From Rhodospirillum sp. (GTDB lineage Bacteria; Pseudomonadota; Alphaproteobacteria; Rhodospirillales; Rhodospirillaceae): DNA of 64,000 nucleotides. Position 1 is the stretch's first letter. Each line of letters begins with the position of its first letter. The notes beneath the pieces were generated by a model, which was given only the letters and a program-made list of their open reading frames with translations, had not been told where the DNA came from and did not search any database. This document shows, piece after piece, positions 17,854-27,895 of the stretch. The DNA is taken from the NCBI GenBank assembly GCA_021741145.1, contig JAIOYK010000004.1, forward strand, positions 1 through 64,000, in the 5' to 3' direction. The translations under genes were made by a program, and so were the position numbers.

Positions 17854-19395
17854 CTAACGAGTCAGGTCGTAGCTGTAGTCGGTGACCGCGGTTTCGTTGG
17901 TATCCAAATCCATGGTGTCGAAGATCTTGTCCAGCAGGGTGGTCAGCACGCGCAGGCTGCCCTGGTAGAACATGGTCGGGAACCGGTGGTGGTGGTGCCG
18001 ATCGAAGATCGGGAAGGTCAGGCGGATCAGGGGGATCCCCAGATCCCGCTCCAGGTACTTACCATAGGAGTTGCCAATCAGGAAATCGGCGGGCTCGGTG
18101 GCGAGTAGGGAGCGCATGTGCCACAAGTCCTTGCCAGCCCACACCTGGGTGTCCTTTCCGAAGGGGCTGGCGTCCAGCATCGCCTTCATCTTCTTTTCCC
18201 AGGGCTTCTTGGCGTTGGTGCACAGCACGTGGACCGGCTCGATGCCCAGTTCCAGCAGGAAGCGGGTCATCCCGATGCAGAAGTCCGGATCGCCGTAAAC
18301 GGCCATCTTCTTACCGTGCAGCCAGGACATGGAGTCCGCCATGGCGTCGACCAAACGACCGCGCTCCTTGGCCAATTCCTCGGGGATCGCCTTGCCGGTC
18401 AGTTCGGCGACTTTCATCAGGAACTCGTCGGTGGCCTGCACCCCCATCGGGTAGTGGAACGCCGCGGTGTCCTGGCCCAAGCCCTTGATGTAGCTGAGGG
18501 TCTGCGGAGTACAGGCCTCGGTCAGGGACAGGGTGGCCGTGGCATTCAGGGCCTCAAGGGTCTCTTCCTGGGTGGTTCCGCCGTCGTACATGCGGAACTC
18601 GCCGTCGGTCGGGGTGTCATAGACATCCGAGGTGTCGGAGAGGACGGTGTACGCGACGTCCATCATGTTCAGGACGCGCTTCAGTTCGCGGATGTTCGCC
18701 ACGCCATAACCGTCGAATCCGGGGATCACATTGATCTTGCCGGTGACCTCGCCCCGGGTTTCCTTGGCCCAGAACGCGGTCAGAATGCCCTTCATCATGT
18801 TGTCGTAGCCGGTGATGTGGCTTCCGACGAAGGACGGCGTGTGGGCGAAGGGTACCTTGAAGTCGGCGGGGATGGACCCCTTTTCCTTCGCGGTACCGAT
18901 GAAGGCGGACAGGTCATCACCGATGACTTCGGCCATGCAGGAGGTGCAGACGGCGATCATCTTGGGCTTGTACAGCGCATAAGCGTTGGCCAAACCGTCG
19001 ATCATGTTGTTCAGACCACCGAACACCGCGGCGTCTTCCGTCATGGAGTCGGACACCAGGGAGGAGGCGTCCTTGAAGTGACGGGACAGGTGCGACCGGA
19101 AGTAGGCCGCGCAGCCCTGGGACCCATGGACATAGCCCAGGGTGCCGTCGAAACCGGCGGAAGCATACAGGGACCCGAGGGGCTGACAGGCCTTGTTCGG
19201 GTTGACGGTCAGGGCCGTCCGTTCCAGGTTCTTTTCCCGGTATTCCCAGGACTTGGTCCATGCGGCGACTTCGGCGATCTTCTCGTCGGAGTGGGCGCCT
19301 TCGAAAGTGGCCCGCTTCTTGGCGAGCATGTCCTGATACTCGGGCTCGCGGAAAAGGGGAATGTGGTCCTTAATCTTATCAGCGCTCTGGGGCAT
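17854..19395 (-). CDS. nifK: Nitrogenase molybdenum-iron protein beta chain
   Basis: The product is 513 residues. P-cluster ligands Cys70 (KACQPLG), Cys95 (GSQGC) and Cys153 (TSCMAEV) carry the same numbers as in Azotobacter NifK when the start [10 protein letters not shown] is used. That ATG also has GGGAGA seven bases upstream, whereas a possible start five codons earlier has none. Other family blocks are [13 protein letters not shown] and [11 protein letters not shown]. NifK pairs with NifD in the heterotetramer that reduces N2. It is the last gene of nifHDK, 41 bases after nifD, and is followed by a strong terminator. Confidence 0.97.
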   Translation of the reverse strand: MPQSADKIKDHIPLFREPEYQDMLAKKRATFEGAHSDEKIAEVAAWTKSWEYREKNLERTALTVNPNKACQPLGSLYASAGFDGTLGYVHGSQGCAAYFRSHLSRHFKDASSLVSDSMTEDAAVFGGLNNMIDGLANAYALYKPKMIAVCTSCMAEVIGDDLSAFIGTAKEKGSIPADFKVPFAHTPSFVGSHITGYDNMMKGILTAFWAKETRGEVTGKINVIPGFDGYGVANIRELKRVLNMMDVAYTVLSDTSDVYDTPTDGEFRMYDGGTTQEETLEALNATATLSLTEACTPQTLSYIKGLGQDTAAFHYPMGVQATDEFLMKVAELTGKAIPEELAKERGRLVDAMADSMSWLHGKKMAVYGDPDFCIGMTRFLLELGIEPVHVLCTNAKKPWEKKMKAMLDASPFGKDTQVWAGKDLWHMRSLLATEPADFLIGNSYGKYLERDLGIPLIRLTFPIFDRHHHHRFPTMFYQGSLRVLTTLLDKIFDTMDLDTNETAVTDYSYDLTR

Positions 19396-19436
19396 CTGAC
19401 TGTCTCCCATGTGGGGTCAATGACGACGGGTTACGA

Positions 19437-20912
19437 TTATTCGGCGGCTTCCTTGGTCGCCCAGGGAGTCTTGTGCATGGCCCAGACCGGGTTATTGATG
19501 GCCATGTCCATGTCGCGCGCGAAGATCGCGAACCCGTCGTAACCGTGGTAGGGACCCGAGTAGTCCCAGGAGTGCATCTGACGGAAAGGCACGCCCATCT
19601 TCTGGACAGCGTACTTTTCCTTAATGCCCGAACCGACCAGATCGGGGCGCAGCTTCTCGACGAACTTCTCCAGCTCGAAACCGGTGACGTCGTCGAAAAT
19701 CAACGTGCCTTCCTTGGCGTATTCGGTGGTGCGCTGGTAGTCGTCATTATGGGCGAATTCGTAGCCCGCGCCGCAGATCTCCATGCCGAGATCCTCGTAG
19801 GCGGTGATCACGTGACGGGGACGCAGACCGCCCACGTACAGCATGACCGACTTGCCCTTCAGCCGGGGCTCGTATTTGGCGATCACCGCGTCCACGAGCG
19901 GACGGTACTTGGCGATCACCTCCTCGGCCTTCGCCTGGATGGTCTCGTCGAACTGCTTGGCGATGGTCCGGATCGACTTCTCGATCTGAGAGGGGCCGAA
20001 GAAGTTATATTCGATCCAAGGAATGTGGTACTTCTCTTCCATGTGACGGCAGATGTAGTTCATCGACCGGTAGCAATGGATGAGGTTCAGCTTCGCCTTG
20101 GGGGCGCGCTCGATCTCGGACAAAGTGGCGTCGCCGGACCACTGGGCGACGACCCGCAGGCCCATCTCTTCCAGCAGAATGCGCGAGGCCCAGGCGTCGC
20201 CACCGATGTTGTAGTCCCCGATGATGTTCACGTCATAGGCGCCCTGGGTGAAGCCATCCTCGGTCACGTCATCACGGGAGAAGACCCAATCGCGGATGGC
20301 GTCGTTCGCCAGGTGGTGACCCAGGGACTGGGACACACCACGGAAGCCTTCGCAGCGGACGGGAACGATCGGCAGACCGATGTCCTTGGACTTCTTGCGG
20401 GCGACGGCTTCGATGTCGTCACCGATCAGACCAATCGGGCATTCGGACTGGATCGACACACCCCGAGCCAGCGGAAACAGCTCCTTGATTTCGTCCATGA
20501 CCTTTTCGAGCTTCTTGTCACCGCCGAAGACGATGTCCCGCTCTTGGAAGTCGGAGGTGAACTGCATGGTCACGAAGGTGTCGACGCCCGTGTTGCCAAT
20601 GTAGTAGTTCCGACGCTGGGACCAGGAATACTGACCGCAGCCAACGGGGCCGTGGGAGATGTGGATCATGTCCTTGATCGGACCCCAGACCACGCCCTTG
20701 GACCCGGCATAGGCGCATCCGCGGACGGTCATGGCGCCGGGGACGGACTTCACGTTGGACTTCACGCTGCAAGAGCTGGTGCCCTCGCCGTCGGTCTCGA
20801 TGGTGCCAAGGTGCTTGGCGCGCTTCTTCCCGGCCTTTTCGGGATAGACCTCAAGGACCTCTTCAATGGCCTTTTTACCAAGGTCCGCGTCGTTGGTGTA
20901 ATCGAGGCTCAT
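19437..20912 (-). CDS. nifD: Nitrogenase molybdenum-iron protein alpha chain
   Basis: The product is 491 residues. P-cluster cysteines are Cys66 (VRGCAYAG), Cys92 ([10 protein letters not shown]) and Cys158 ([11 protein letters not shown]). FeMo-cofactor ligands are Cys280 ([11 protein letters not shown]) and His447 ([14 protein letters not shown]). All key residues of a functional molybdenum nitrogenase are present, and no residue suggests a vanadium or iron-only enzyme. The start is preceded by GGAGAGAGG. The gene lies between nifH (108-base gap with hairpins) and nifK. Confidence 0.98.
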   Translation of the reverse strand: MSLDYTNDADLGKKAIEEVLEVYPEKAGKKRAKHLGTIETDGEGTSSCSVKSNVKSVPGAMTVRGCAYAGSKGVVWGPIKDMIHISHGPVGCGQYSWSQRRNYYIGNTGVDTFVTMQFTSDFQERDIVFGGDKKLEKVMDEIKELFPLARGVSIQSECPIGLIGDDIEAVARKKSKDIGLPIVPVRCEGFRGVSQSLGHHLANDAIRDWVFSRDDVTEDGFTQGAYDVNIIGDYNIGGDAWASRILLEEMGLRVVAQWSGDATLSEIERAPKAKLNLIHCYRSMNYICRHMEEKYHIPWIEYNFFGPSQIEKSIRTIAKQFDETIQAKAEEVIAKYRPLVDAVIAKYEPRLKGKSVMLYVGGLRPRHVITAYEDLGMEICGAGYEFAHNDDYQRTTEYAKEGTLIFDDVTGFELEKFVEKLRPDLVGSGIKEKYAVQKMGVPFRQMHSWDYSGPYHGYDGFAIFARDMDMAINNPVWAMHKTPWATKEAAE

Positions 20913-20949
20913 GGTCCTCTCTCCTAAATTACGGGTGTCCAGCCTTTTC

Positions 20950-21010
20950 GTGAGGGCCCTTGGGCCCGCTGCGTCCGCCCCCGATCGTTCGGTGCCGGGG
21001 ACGGCCGCGC
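20950..21010 (-). promoter_or_regulatory. Hairpins in the nifH-nifD intergenic spacer
   Basis: The spacer has a GGGCCC-TT-GGGCCC stem at 20954-20967. A second imperfect stem lies at about 20972-21003, pairing CGTCC...GGACG with inner CCG/CGG. Processing or stabilising hairpins after nifH are known in other diazotrophs and explain the excess of nifH mRNA over nifDK. The same role here is an inference. Confidence 0.45.
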
Positions 21011-21020
21011 GTGGCGAGCC

Positions 21021-21926
<906 letters not shown>

Positions 21927-21987
21927 TTACACTGATTGGTCGATTTGTTCGGCGGGGCCACGCCTCCGCCACGCTCGGACCCCTCTT

Positions 21988-22003
21988 TGCACGACCCGTG
22001 CCA
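21988..22003 (-). promoter_or_regulatory. Sigma-54 (-24/-12) promoter of nifHDK
   Basis: Read on the minus strand, the sequence TGGCACGGGTCGTGCA matches the RpoN consensus TGGCAC-N5-TTGCA, with GG at -24 and GC at -12 correctly spaced. Transcription should begin near 21976, leaving a leader of about 60 bases before nifH. Confidence 0.9.
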
Positions 22004-22093
22004 ACTTTCAAAACCCGCATTCTGAACTTTTTTATTATTTATTTTCAAATACTTAATTTCTATCCATATAGTTTGTAAGGTTTTTATGACGGC

Positions 22094-22109
22094 TGTCGGA
22101 AACGCGACA
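22094..22109 (-). promoter_or_regulatory. NifA upstream activator site
   Basis: TGT-N10-ACA, the NifA consensus, is present exactly as TGTCGGAAACGCGACA. It lies about 90-105 bases upstream of the -24 element, the usual distance for NifA acting by DNA looping. Confidence 0.85.
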
Positions 22110-22115
22110 AACACG

Positions 22116-22164
22116 ACATCCTGTCGGGAGTCCGCCGGCCAATCGCGGACTTCCGACAGGATGT
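22116..22164. repeat. Near-perfect 20-bp inverted repeat upstream of nifH and draT
   Basis: Arms at 22116-22135 (ACATCCTGTCGGGAGTCCGC) and 22145-22164 pair at 19 of 20 positions, across a 9-base spacer. The arms contain TGTCGG/CCGACA, the same word as the flank of the NifA site 20 bases away. It lies in the divergent nifH/draT control region. It could be an operator, a cruciform, or a terminator for readthrough. Confidence 0.75.
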
Positions 22165-22296
22165 GGGGTTCCCCTTCACCACCGTATGTGACAGCCCCGC
22201 CCGCGCGGTGCTTCCACCAGAGTCCGTATTAGTGCTATGGGAAAGCGCAGGCGGAGGAGCAGCCGAATTTTTCACCAACGGGGGGGGAACCAAGGG

Positions 22297-23130
22297 GTGA
22301 AGGATATCGACACCGACAGCCGGTCCATCGGCCATAGCACCAACCTCGTGGGGATCCCCACGGGGGTGCTGGCCTGTTCCCGGTTCAACGAGGCGGCCCC
22401 GGAACTGCACATTTCAGGCGTGCGGGAAATGAACCGGGGCCTGTTCAAGATGTTGGCCGAGGCTCCGGACCTCGATAGCGCCGCGGAGGCCATCCACAAA
22501 TACATGGCCGCGGTCTTCGGTCTGGACCCCGAGCAGCGGGAAAAGCCCAAGAAGAACGAGGACCCCACGGTCCGGCGCTTCCGATCCAGTTATCTGCGCC
22601 TGCTGAAGGGCTGGGGCTATGACAGCAACGCCAAGGAAGGCGCCGTACTCAAGGGCTGGGTGGAAAGCCGCTTCGGGCTGATCCCCACCTACCACAAGGA
22701 TCGCATCGACAAGTTTTCCTCGACCGCCTGGATTGAATATGTGGAGGAAAAAATGTCCTCGCGGTTTCACAACAACTCCATATATATGCAACTCGACATT
22801 ATGTATGAGTTCTGCCAGTGGTCCCTGCGACGATTCGTATCGCCCGGGATCCCACGGTTGACCCTCTACCGAGGGGTCAACGACTTCTCGGAGCATCCGG
22901 TGATCGAGAAGATCGACAAAACCACCCGCGTGGTCCGCATGAACAATCTGGTGTCGTTCACCGATGATCGCGCCGTCGCGGACTGTTTCGGAGATACCAT
23001 CCTGGAGGCCCAAGTCCCCCTGTCCAAGGTGATCTTCTTCAACACCTTGCTTCCGATCCACCCCCTCAAGGGCGAGGGGGAATATCTGGTGATCGGCGGC
23101 GACTATCTTGTGAAGGCGAGCTACTTCTGA
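22297..23130 (+). CDS. draT: NAD+-dinitrogen-reductase ADP-D-ribosyltransferase
   Basis: The product is 277 residues if the GTG at 22297 is the start, which matches the length of Rhodospirillum DraT; an ATG at 22237 without a ribosome site would add 20 residues. Family blocks seen are GHSTNLVGIP, LHISGVREMN, RRFRSSYLRLLKGWGYDSN and LKGWVESRFG. DraT transfers ADP-ribose from NAD+ to Arg102 of NifH when ammonium appears or energy falls, switching nitrogenase off. Its stop codon overlaps the draG start by one base (TGATG). It is divergent from nifH. Confidence 0.93.
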   Translation: MKDIDTDSRSIGHSTNLVGIPTGVLACSRFNEAAPELHISGVREMNRGLFKMLAEAPDLDSAAEAIHKYMAAVFGLDPEQREKPKKNEDPTVRRFRSSYLRLLKGWGYDSNAKEGAVLKGWVESRFGLIPTYHKDRIDKFSSTAWIEYVEEKMSSRFHNNSIYMQLDIMYEFCQWSLRRFVSPGIPRLTLYRGVNDFSEHPVIEKIDKTTRVVRMNNLVSFTDDRAVADCFGDTILEAQVPLSKVIFFNTLLPIHPLKGEGEYLVIGGDYLVKASYF

Positions 23131-24026
23131 TGAGTGGACCCACACCCCATGACCGCGCCCTGGGCGCTTACCTGGGCCTCGCGGTTGGCGACGCCCTGGG
23201 CGCCACGGTCGAATTCATGACCCCCGGCGAGATCGCCACCCAATATGGACTTCACCGCAAGATGATCGGTGGCGGTTGGCTGCGGTTGAAGCCCGGCCAG
23301 GTGACCGATGATACGGAAATGTGCCTGTCCCTGGGTCGCTCCCTGGCCAACAAGGGAACCTTCAACGCCGCCGATATCTGCGAGGAATTCGCCCTGTGGC
23401 TGAAGGCCAAGCCCGTCGACGTGGGCAACACTTGCCGCCGGGGCATCCGCCGATACATGAACGAGGGAACCACCGTCACCCCCTACCACGAGGGGGACGC
23501 GGGCAATGGGGCGGCCATGCGCAACCTTCCCGTGGCTCTGGCCACCCTGGGTCGACCGGAGGAGTTGGAGACATGGACCCTTGAGCAGGCCCATATCACC
23601 CACAACCACCCGCTGTCCGACGCCGCGACCCTGATGTTTGGCCGAATGGTCCATATGCTGATCGCCGGAGAGGGCATGAAAGCCTGCCGGGAGGAGGCCA
23701 ACCGCCTGGTGGCGCACCACCGAACCTTCCGCTTCGAACCCTACAAGGGCCAGTCCTCGGCCTATATCGTCGATACGGTGCAGACGGTCCTGCACTACTA
23801 TTTCGTGACCGACAGCTTCAAAAGCTGCGTGATCCAGACCGTCAACCAGGGTGGCGACGCGGACACCACCGGCGCCCTGGTGGGCATGCTGGCGGGAGCC
23901 ACCTATGGCGTCCACGCCATCCCCTATGGCTGGCTGGCCAAGCTGGACACCAAGGTCGAGCGGGAGATCCGCCGTCAGGTCGACGACCTGCTGGCCTTCC
24001 GCGGCCTTGATTCCGGCATGGCGTGA
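23130..24026 (+). CDS. draG: ADP-ribosyl-[dinitrogen reductase] hydrolase
   Basis: The product is 298 residues. The binuclear-manganese ADP-ribosylglycohydrolase motifs are present: GDALGATVEF near the N-terminus, DDTEMCLSLGRSL, and the C-terminal GGDADTTGALVGMLAGA with metal-binding Asp residues. DraG removes ADP-ribose from NifH and restores activity. In relatives it is held at the membrane by PII protein and AmtB after an ammonium shock. It is translationally coupled to draT. Confidence 0.95.
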   Translation: MSGPTPHDRALGAYLGLAVGDALGATVEFMTPGEIATQYGLHRKMIGGGWLRLKPGQVTDDTEMCLSLGRSLANKGTFNAADICEEFALWLKAKPVDVGNTCRRGIRRYMNEGTTVTPYHEGDAGNGAAMRNLPVALATLGRPEELETWTLEQAHITHNHPLSDAATLMFGRMVHMLIAGEGMKACREEANRLVAHHRTFRFEPYKGQSSAYIVDTVQTVLHYYFVTDSFKSCVIQTVNQGGDADTTGALVGMLAGATYGVHAIPYGWLAKLDTKVEREIRRQVDDLLAFRGLDSGMA

Positions 24027-24040
24027 AAAGGATCCCCCCC

Positions 24041-24481
24041 ATGGCCACCGTGACATTCCATGAAAAGCCCGGGTGCAAGAACAACACCCGGCAGAAGGTC
24101 CTGTTGACCTCCGCCGGACACACCCTGGTGCCCCGGAACCTGCTAACCGAACCCTGGACGGCGGATTCCTTGCGCCCCTATTTTGGCGACACCCCCCTGC
24201 CCACTTGGTTCAACCGGGCCAATCCCCAGGTCAAAAGCGGCGAGATCGACCCCGCGACCCTGACCGAGGCGCAAGCCCTGGCCCTGATGGTGGCCAACCC
24301 CCTGCTGATCCGCCGCCCTCTGATGGAGGTGGATGGAGAAAGGCGCGCGGGCTTCGACATGGCCCAGGTCGACGCCTGGATCGGCCTGGCCGAGGCCCCG
24401 CCCCGGGACGTGGAGACTTGTCCGAAAAGCCATTTGGCCGAACCGGCCCCCTGCCCGCTCCCCCCGGCCCCCAAAACATAA
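24041..24481 (+). CDS. draB: ArsC/Spx-like nitrogenase-associated protein (DraB type)
   Basis: The product is 146 residues, beginning MATVTFHEKPGCKNNTRQK with AAGGAT upstream. It has a thioredoxin-like ArsC fold, with a single N-terminal Cys in GCKNN and later LPTWFNRANPQVK and NPLLIRRPLMEV. This matches the nitrogenase-associated family that follows draTG in Rhodospirillum and Azospirillum. Its biochemical role is not settled. The CxxC of arsenate reductases is absent, so arsenate reduction is unlikely. The C-terminal end is Pro/Cys-rich. Confidence 0.8.
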   Translation: MATVTFHEKPGCKNNTRQKVLLTSAGHTLVPRNLLTEPWTADSLRPYFGDTPLPTWFNRANPQVKSGEIDPATLTEAQALALMVANPLLIRRPLMEVDGERRAGFDMAQVDAWIGLAEAPPRDVETCPKSHLAEPAPCPLPPAPKT

Positions 24482-24511
24482 CCCCTCGCCGATTGGGGAA
24501 GGACCAAAACT

Positions 24512-25153
24512 GTGAGTGCCTTAAAACTCTTGGTGGCCGACGACCATCCCCTGTATCGGGAGGCCCTGACGGGCGTGATCCGGGGGCAATGGCCCGACGC
24601 GGAGATCACCGAGGCCGCGACCTTCGGGGCCACCCTGGCCGCGGTGGAGGCGGATCCGGACCTGGATTTGATCCTGCTCGACCTGCACATGCCCGGTTCC
24701 GACGGCCTGGACGGCCTGATGACCCTTCGGTCAAAGGCGCCGACCATCCCCGTGGCGATGGTCTCGGCGGAGGAGGACCGGGAGATTATCCGCCGGGCGC
24801 TGACCTGTGGCGGCTCGGGGTTCATCGTGAAGTCGGCGGGCAAGGACCGAATCGTCGAGGCCATTCGCCGGATTCTCGACGGCGGTGTCTCCCTTCCCCC
24901 GGACCTCGCGGCCGCCCTGGAGCGGGAGACCGCCCGGAGCCCAGACGACCTGACGGACAGCCGCCGCAAGACCCTGACGCCCGCGGAAATGGGGGTGTTT
25001 CACCTGCTGATCCAAGGCAAGCCGAACAAGATCATCGCCTATGAGCTGGATATCAAGGAAAGCACGGTGAAGGCCCATATTTCAGCCATCCTCCGCAAAA
25101 TGGGCGTGCATTCGCGGACCCAGGCGGTCTTGGCGGCACGGAACCGGTTGTAG
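24512..25153 (+). CDS. NarL/FixJ-family response regulator
   Basis: The product is 213 residues with a GTG start after GGGGAAGGA. The receiver domain has acidic DDH near residue 10 and phospho-acceptor Asp57 (LLDLHMPGSDG), and a conserved Lys in FIVKSAGK. The LuxR-type helix-turn-helix covers about residues 149-205 (LTPAEMGVFHLLIQGKPNK, then IKESTVKAHISAILRKMGV). It begins 30 bases after draB on the same strand, so it may be co-transcribed with draTGB. No partner kinase is adjacent. Confidence 0.88.
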   Translation: MSALKLLVADDHPLYREALTGVIRGQWPDAEITEAATFGATLAAVEADPDLDLILLDLHMPGSDGLDGLMTLRSKAPTIPVAMVSAEEDREIIRRALTCGGSGFIVKSAGKDRIVEAIRRILDGGVSLPPDLAAALERETARSPDDLTDSRRKTLTPAEMGVFHLLIQGKPNKIIAYELDIKESTVKAHISAILRKMGVHSRTQAVLAARNRL

Positions 25154-25230
25154 GGGATGGATTGAGACTCTCCCCCTCTCCGTGTCCCGTGGCATAAGGG
25201 GGGCCTCCTTCTCCTGGAATAAAGCCTCCC

Positions 25231-26850
25231 ATGATCCGTTTCGAAAACATCAGCAAGCAGAACAGCCACCGTATCCTCTTCCTTGATTCCTCCGCGGTAT
25301 TGAACCGGGGGGAAAAGGTGGGCCTCGTCGGCCCCAATGGCGCGGGCAAGACCACCTTGTTTCGCCTGATCACGGGCGAGGACACGCCGGACGCGGGCCA
25401 GATGTCCGTCGAAAAACAGATCTCCATCGGCTATTTCAACCAGGATGTGGGCGACATGGCGGGCCAGAGCGCGGTCGCCGCGGTGATGGACGGGGCCGGG
25501 CCGGTCAGCGCCATTTCAGCGGACTTGGCCGCGTTGGAAGCCGCCATGTGCGACCCCGACCGCGCCGACATGGACGCGGTCATCGAGCGCTATGGCGAGG
25601 CCCAGGCCCGCTTCGAGGACCTGGGCGGCTACGCCTTGGAGGGGCGGGCGCGGGAGGTTCTCGCGGGCCTCGGGTTCAGCCAGGCGATGATGGACGGCGA
25701 CGTCGGCGCCCTTTCGGGCGGCTGGAAAATGCGCGTGGCCCTGGCCCGTATTCTGCTCATGCGGCCCGACGCCATGTTGCTGGACGAACCCAGCAACCAC
25801 TTGGACCTGGAAAGCCTGATCTGGCTGGAGGACTTCCTCAAGGGCTATGACGGCGCCCTCATGCTCACGTCCCACGACCGCGAGTTCATGAACCGGATCG
25901 TCACCAAGATCATCGAGATCGACGGGGGATCGCTCAACAGCTATTCCGGCGACTATGCCTTTTACGAGCAGCAGCGGGCGCAAAACGAAAAGCACCAGCA
26001 GGCCCAGTTCGACCGCCAGCAGGCCATGCTGGCCAAGGAGATCAAGTTCATCGAGCGCTTCAAGGCGCGGGCCTCCCATGCCTCGCAGGTACAGAGCCGG
26101 GTGAAGAAGCTCGACAAGATCGAACGCTTCGAGCCCCCCCGCAGCCGCCAGACCGTGGCCTTCGACATTCGGCCAGCGCCCCGCTCGGGCGACGACGTGG
26201 CCGTGCTCAAGGACCTGCGCAAGGCCTATGGCGAGAAGGTCGTTCTGAACGGGCTCGACCTCACCATCCGGCGCAAGGAACGCTGGTGTGTGATGGGGGT
26301 CAATGGGGCGGGGAAATCGACCCTTCTGAAGCTGGTCGCCCAGACCGCGCGGCCCGACAGCGGCGGTGTGACGGTGGGGCCGAGCGTCAAGCTGGGCTAT
26401 TTCTCCCAGCACGCCATGGAAATACTGGACGGCGCCCGCACGGTCTACGAGTCCCTGGAGGACCACTTCCCGCAAGCGAACCAGGGGTCGTTGCGGTCGC
26501 TGGCGGGCTGTTTCGGATTTTCCGGCGATGACGTGGAGAAGCCCTGCGCCGTCCTGTCCGGCGGCGAAAAGGCCCGTCTGGTGATGGCGATCATGCTGTT
26601 TGACCCGCCCAACTTCCTGGTGCTGGACGAACCGACCAACCACCTGGACCTCGACACCAAGGAAATGCTGATCACGGCGCTGGCGAATTACGAGGGCACC
26701 ATGTTGTTCGTGTCCCACGACCGCCGGTTCCTGGCCGCGTTGTCCAACCGGGTGCTGGAACTGACCCCGGACGGCGTCCACCAATATGGCGGAGGATACA
26801 CGGACTACGTGGAGAGCACCGGCCAGGAGGCCCCCGGTCTCCACGGGTGA
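25231..26850 (+). CDS. ABC-F family ATPase (translation factor type)
   Basis: The product is 539 residues with two ABC domains and no membrane segments. Walker A motifs are GPNGAGKTT and GVNGAGKST, signatures are LSGGWKMR and LSGGEKAR, and Walker B/D-loops are DEPSNHLDLES and DEPTNHLDLDT. A linker of about 80 residues between the domains is rich in Gln, Lys and Arg (YAFYEQQRAQNEKHQQAQFD), the P-site tRNA interaction motif region. ABC-F proteins act on the ribosome. The length and lack of a C-terminal coiled coil suggest a YbiT-like rather than Uup-like member. Confidence 0.9.
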   Translation: MIRFENISKQNSHRILFLDSSAVLNRGEKVGLVGPNGAGKTTLFRLITGEDTPDAGQMSVEKQISIGYFNQDVGDMAGQSAVAAVMDGAGPVSAISADLAALEAAMCDPDRADMDAVIERYGEAQARFEDLGGYALEGRAREVLAGLGFSQAMMDGDVGALSGGWKMRVALARILLMRPDAMLLDEPSNHLDLESLIWLEDFLKGYDGALMLTSHDREFMNRIVTKIIEIDGGSLNSYSGDYAFYEQQRAQNEKHQQAQFDRQQAMLAKEIKFIERFKARASHASQVQSRVKKLDKIERFEPPRSRQTVAFDIRPAPRSGDDVAVLKDLRKAYGEKVVLNGLDLTIRRKERWCVMGVNGAGKSTLLKLVAQTARPDSGGVTVGPSVKLGYFSQHAMEILDGARTVYESLEDHFPQANQGSLRSLAGCFGFSGDDVEKPCAVLSGGEKARLVMAIMLFDPPNFLVLDEPTNHLDLDTKEMLITALANYEGTMLFVSHDRRFLAALSNRVLELTPDGVHQYGGGYTDYVESTGQEAPGLHG

Positions 26851-26901
26851 GGTTGGCCGAGAGAGGGGCGGGGAAACTCGTCGTGGGGAGAGACCTTGGC
26901 C

Positions 26902-27804
26902 TCACAACGCCTCTGCTAGCATTGTCAGGAAGGCGCGCACTGCCGGGTTGGTCCGACGGCTTTGCGGCCAGACGGCCGTAATGTTGTGTCGTTCGACCGC
27001 GAAATCGGCAAGAACGAGAACCAATTCTCCACGCTTGACCCATGGTGCCGCCATGAAACTGGTGGCCATTCCGATGCCAGCTCCCGCCGCGACGGTCGAG
27101 ATCACGGCCTCGCTCGCATCGACGATAATCGCGGATGGCGGCACGATCTCGATATCGCGGTCTCCGACCCGGAATGGCCAACGGAACAATTGGCCGCTGC
27201 TCTGATAGCGTAGGTTCACCGTCTCGTGAACCTGTAGGTCATCGGGATGGGCGGGTATACCTGTCGCGGCCAGATAGTCTGGCGAAGCATAACAGCAGAG
27301 CCGGTGCGGCGAGAGTTTCCGTGACAAGAGGCGCGAGTCGGGAAGGTCACCGATGCGCACGGCAATGTCGATTCCCTCCTCGATCAGATCCACCCTGTGG
27401 TCGCTCAGTCTAAGGTCGATCGAGACCTTCCGATGGAGTGCGCGAAAGCCCGGCAGCAAGGGGGCGATGACATGCAGTCCGATCGGAAGTGAGGCCGCAA
27501 TGCGCAAGGTGCCGATGGGCTCGGACCGGGCAGACTTGGCGGCCTGTTCGATCTCCTCGGCATCACGCAGCAGTTTCAGCGCTCGCTCGTGCAGATCGCG
27601 GCCCTCATTGGTGAGAGTGAGCGAGCGCGTCGTACGGGAGAAGAGTGAGACGCCAAGTTGACGTTCCAGACGCTGGACGCTCTTGCTGATCGCCGAAGGC
27701 GAAACGGAGAGCGAGCGCGCGGCAGCCGTATAGCTGCCCAGCGAGCCAGCGCGGGCAAAGGCGATAAGACCGGTCAGTCTTTCAATTCCGATTTGTTCCT
27801 TCAT
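26902..27804 (-). CDS. LysR family transcriptional regulator
   Basis: The product is 300 residues from the ATG at 27804 ([12 protein letters not shown]). The helix-turn-helix covers about residues 5-62 ([20 protein letters not shown], then [19 protein letters not shown]). The effector domain contains [16 protein letters not shown]. It is divergent from the NADP-dependent oxidoreductase at 27896, 91 bases away, the usual position of a LysR regulator and its target. Base composition looks lower in GC than that of neighbouring genes, which suggests the pair arrived together by transfer. Confidence 0.88.
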   Translation of the reverse strand: MKEQIGIERLTGLIAFARAGSLGSYTAAARSLSVSPSAISKSVQRLERQLGVSLFSRTTRSLTLTNEGRDLHERALKLLRDAEEIEQAAKSARSEPIGTLRIAASLPIGLHVIAPLLPGFRALHRKVSIDLRLSDHRVDLIEEGIDIAVRIGDLPDSRLLSRKLSPHRLCCYASPDYLAATGIPAHPDDLQVHETVNLRYQSSGQLFRWPFRVGDRDIEIVPPSAIIVDASEAVISTVAAGAGIGMATSFMAAPWVKRGELVLVLADFAVERHNITAVWPQSRRTNPAVRAFLTMLAEAL

Positions 27805-27895
27805 GGCACTATTAAAGCGAAATGGAGAGCCATTATCAATCTTGAGGCCCATCCATATATCCGGTCAACGAAACCCGCAAAGGAAAGAGGTCCCC

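Noticed and set aside
18118-20927. Long plus-strand frames over nifD and nifK
   Set aside because: The minus strand encodes NifD and NifK with all catalytic residues; the plus frames are shadows.
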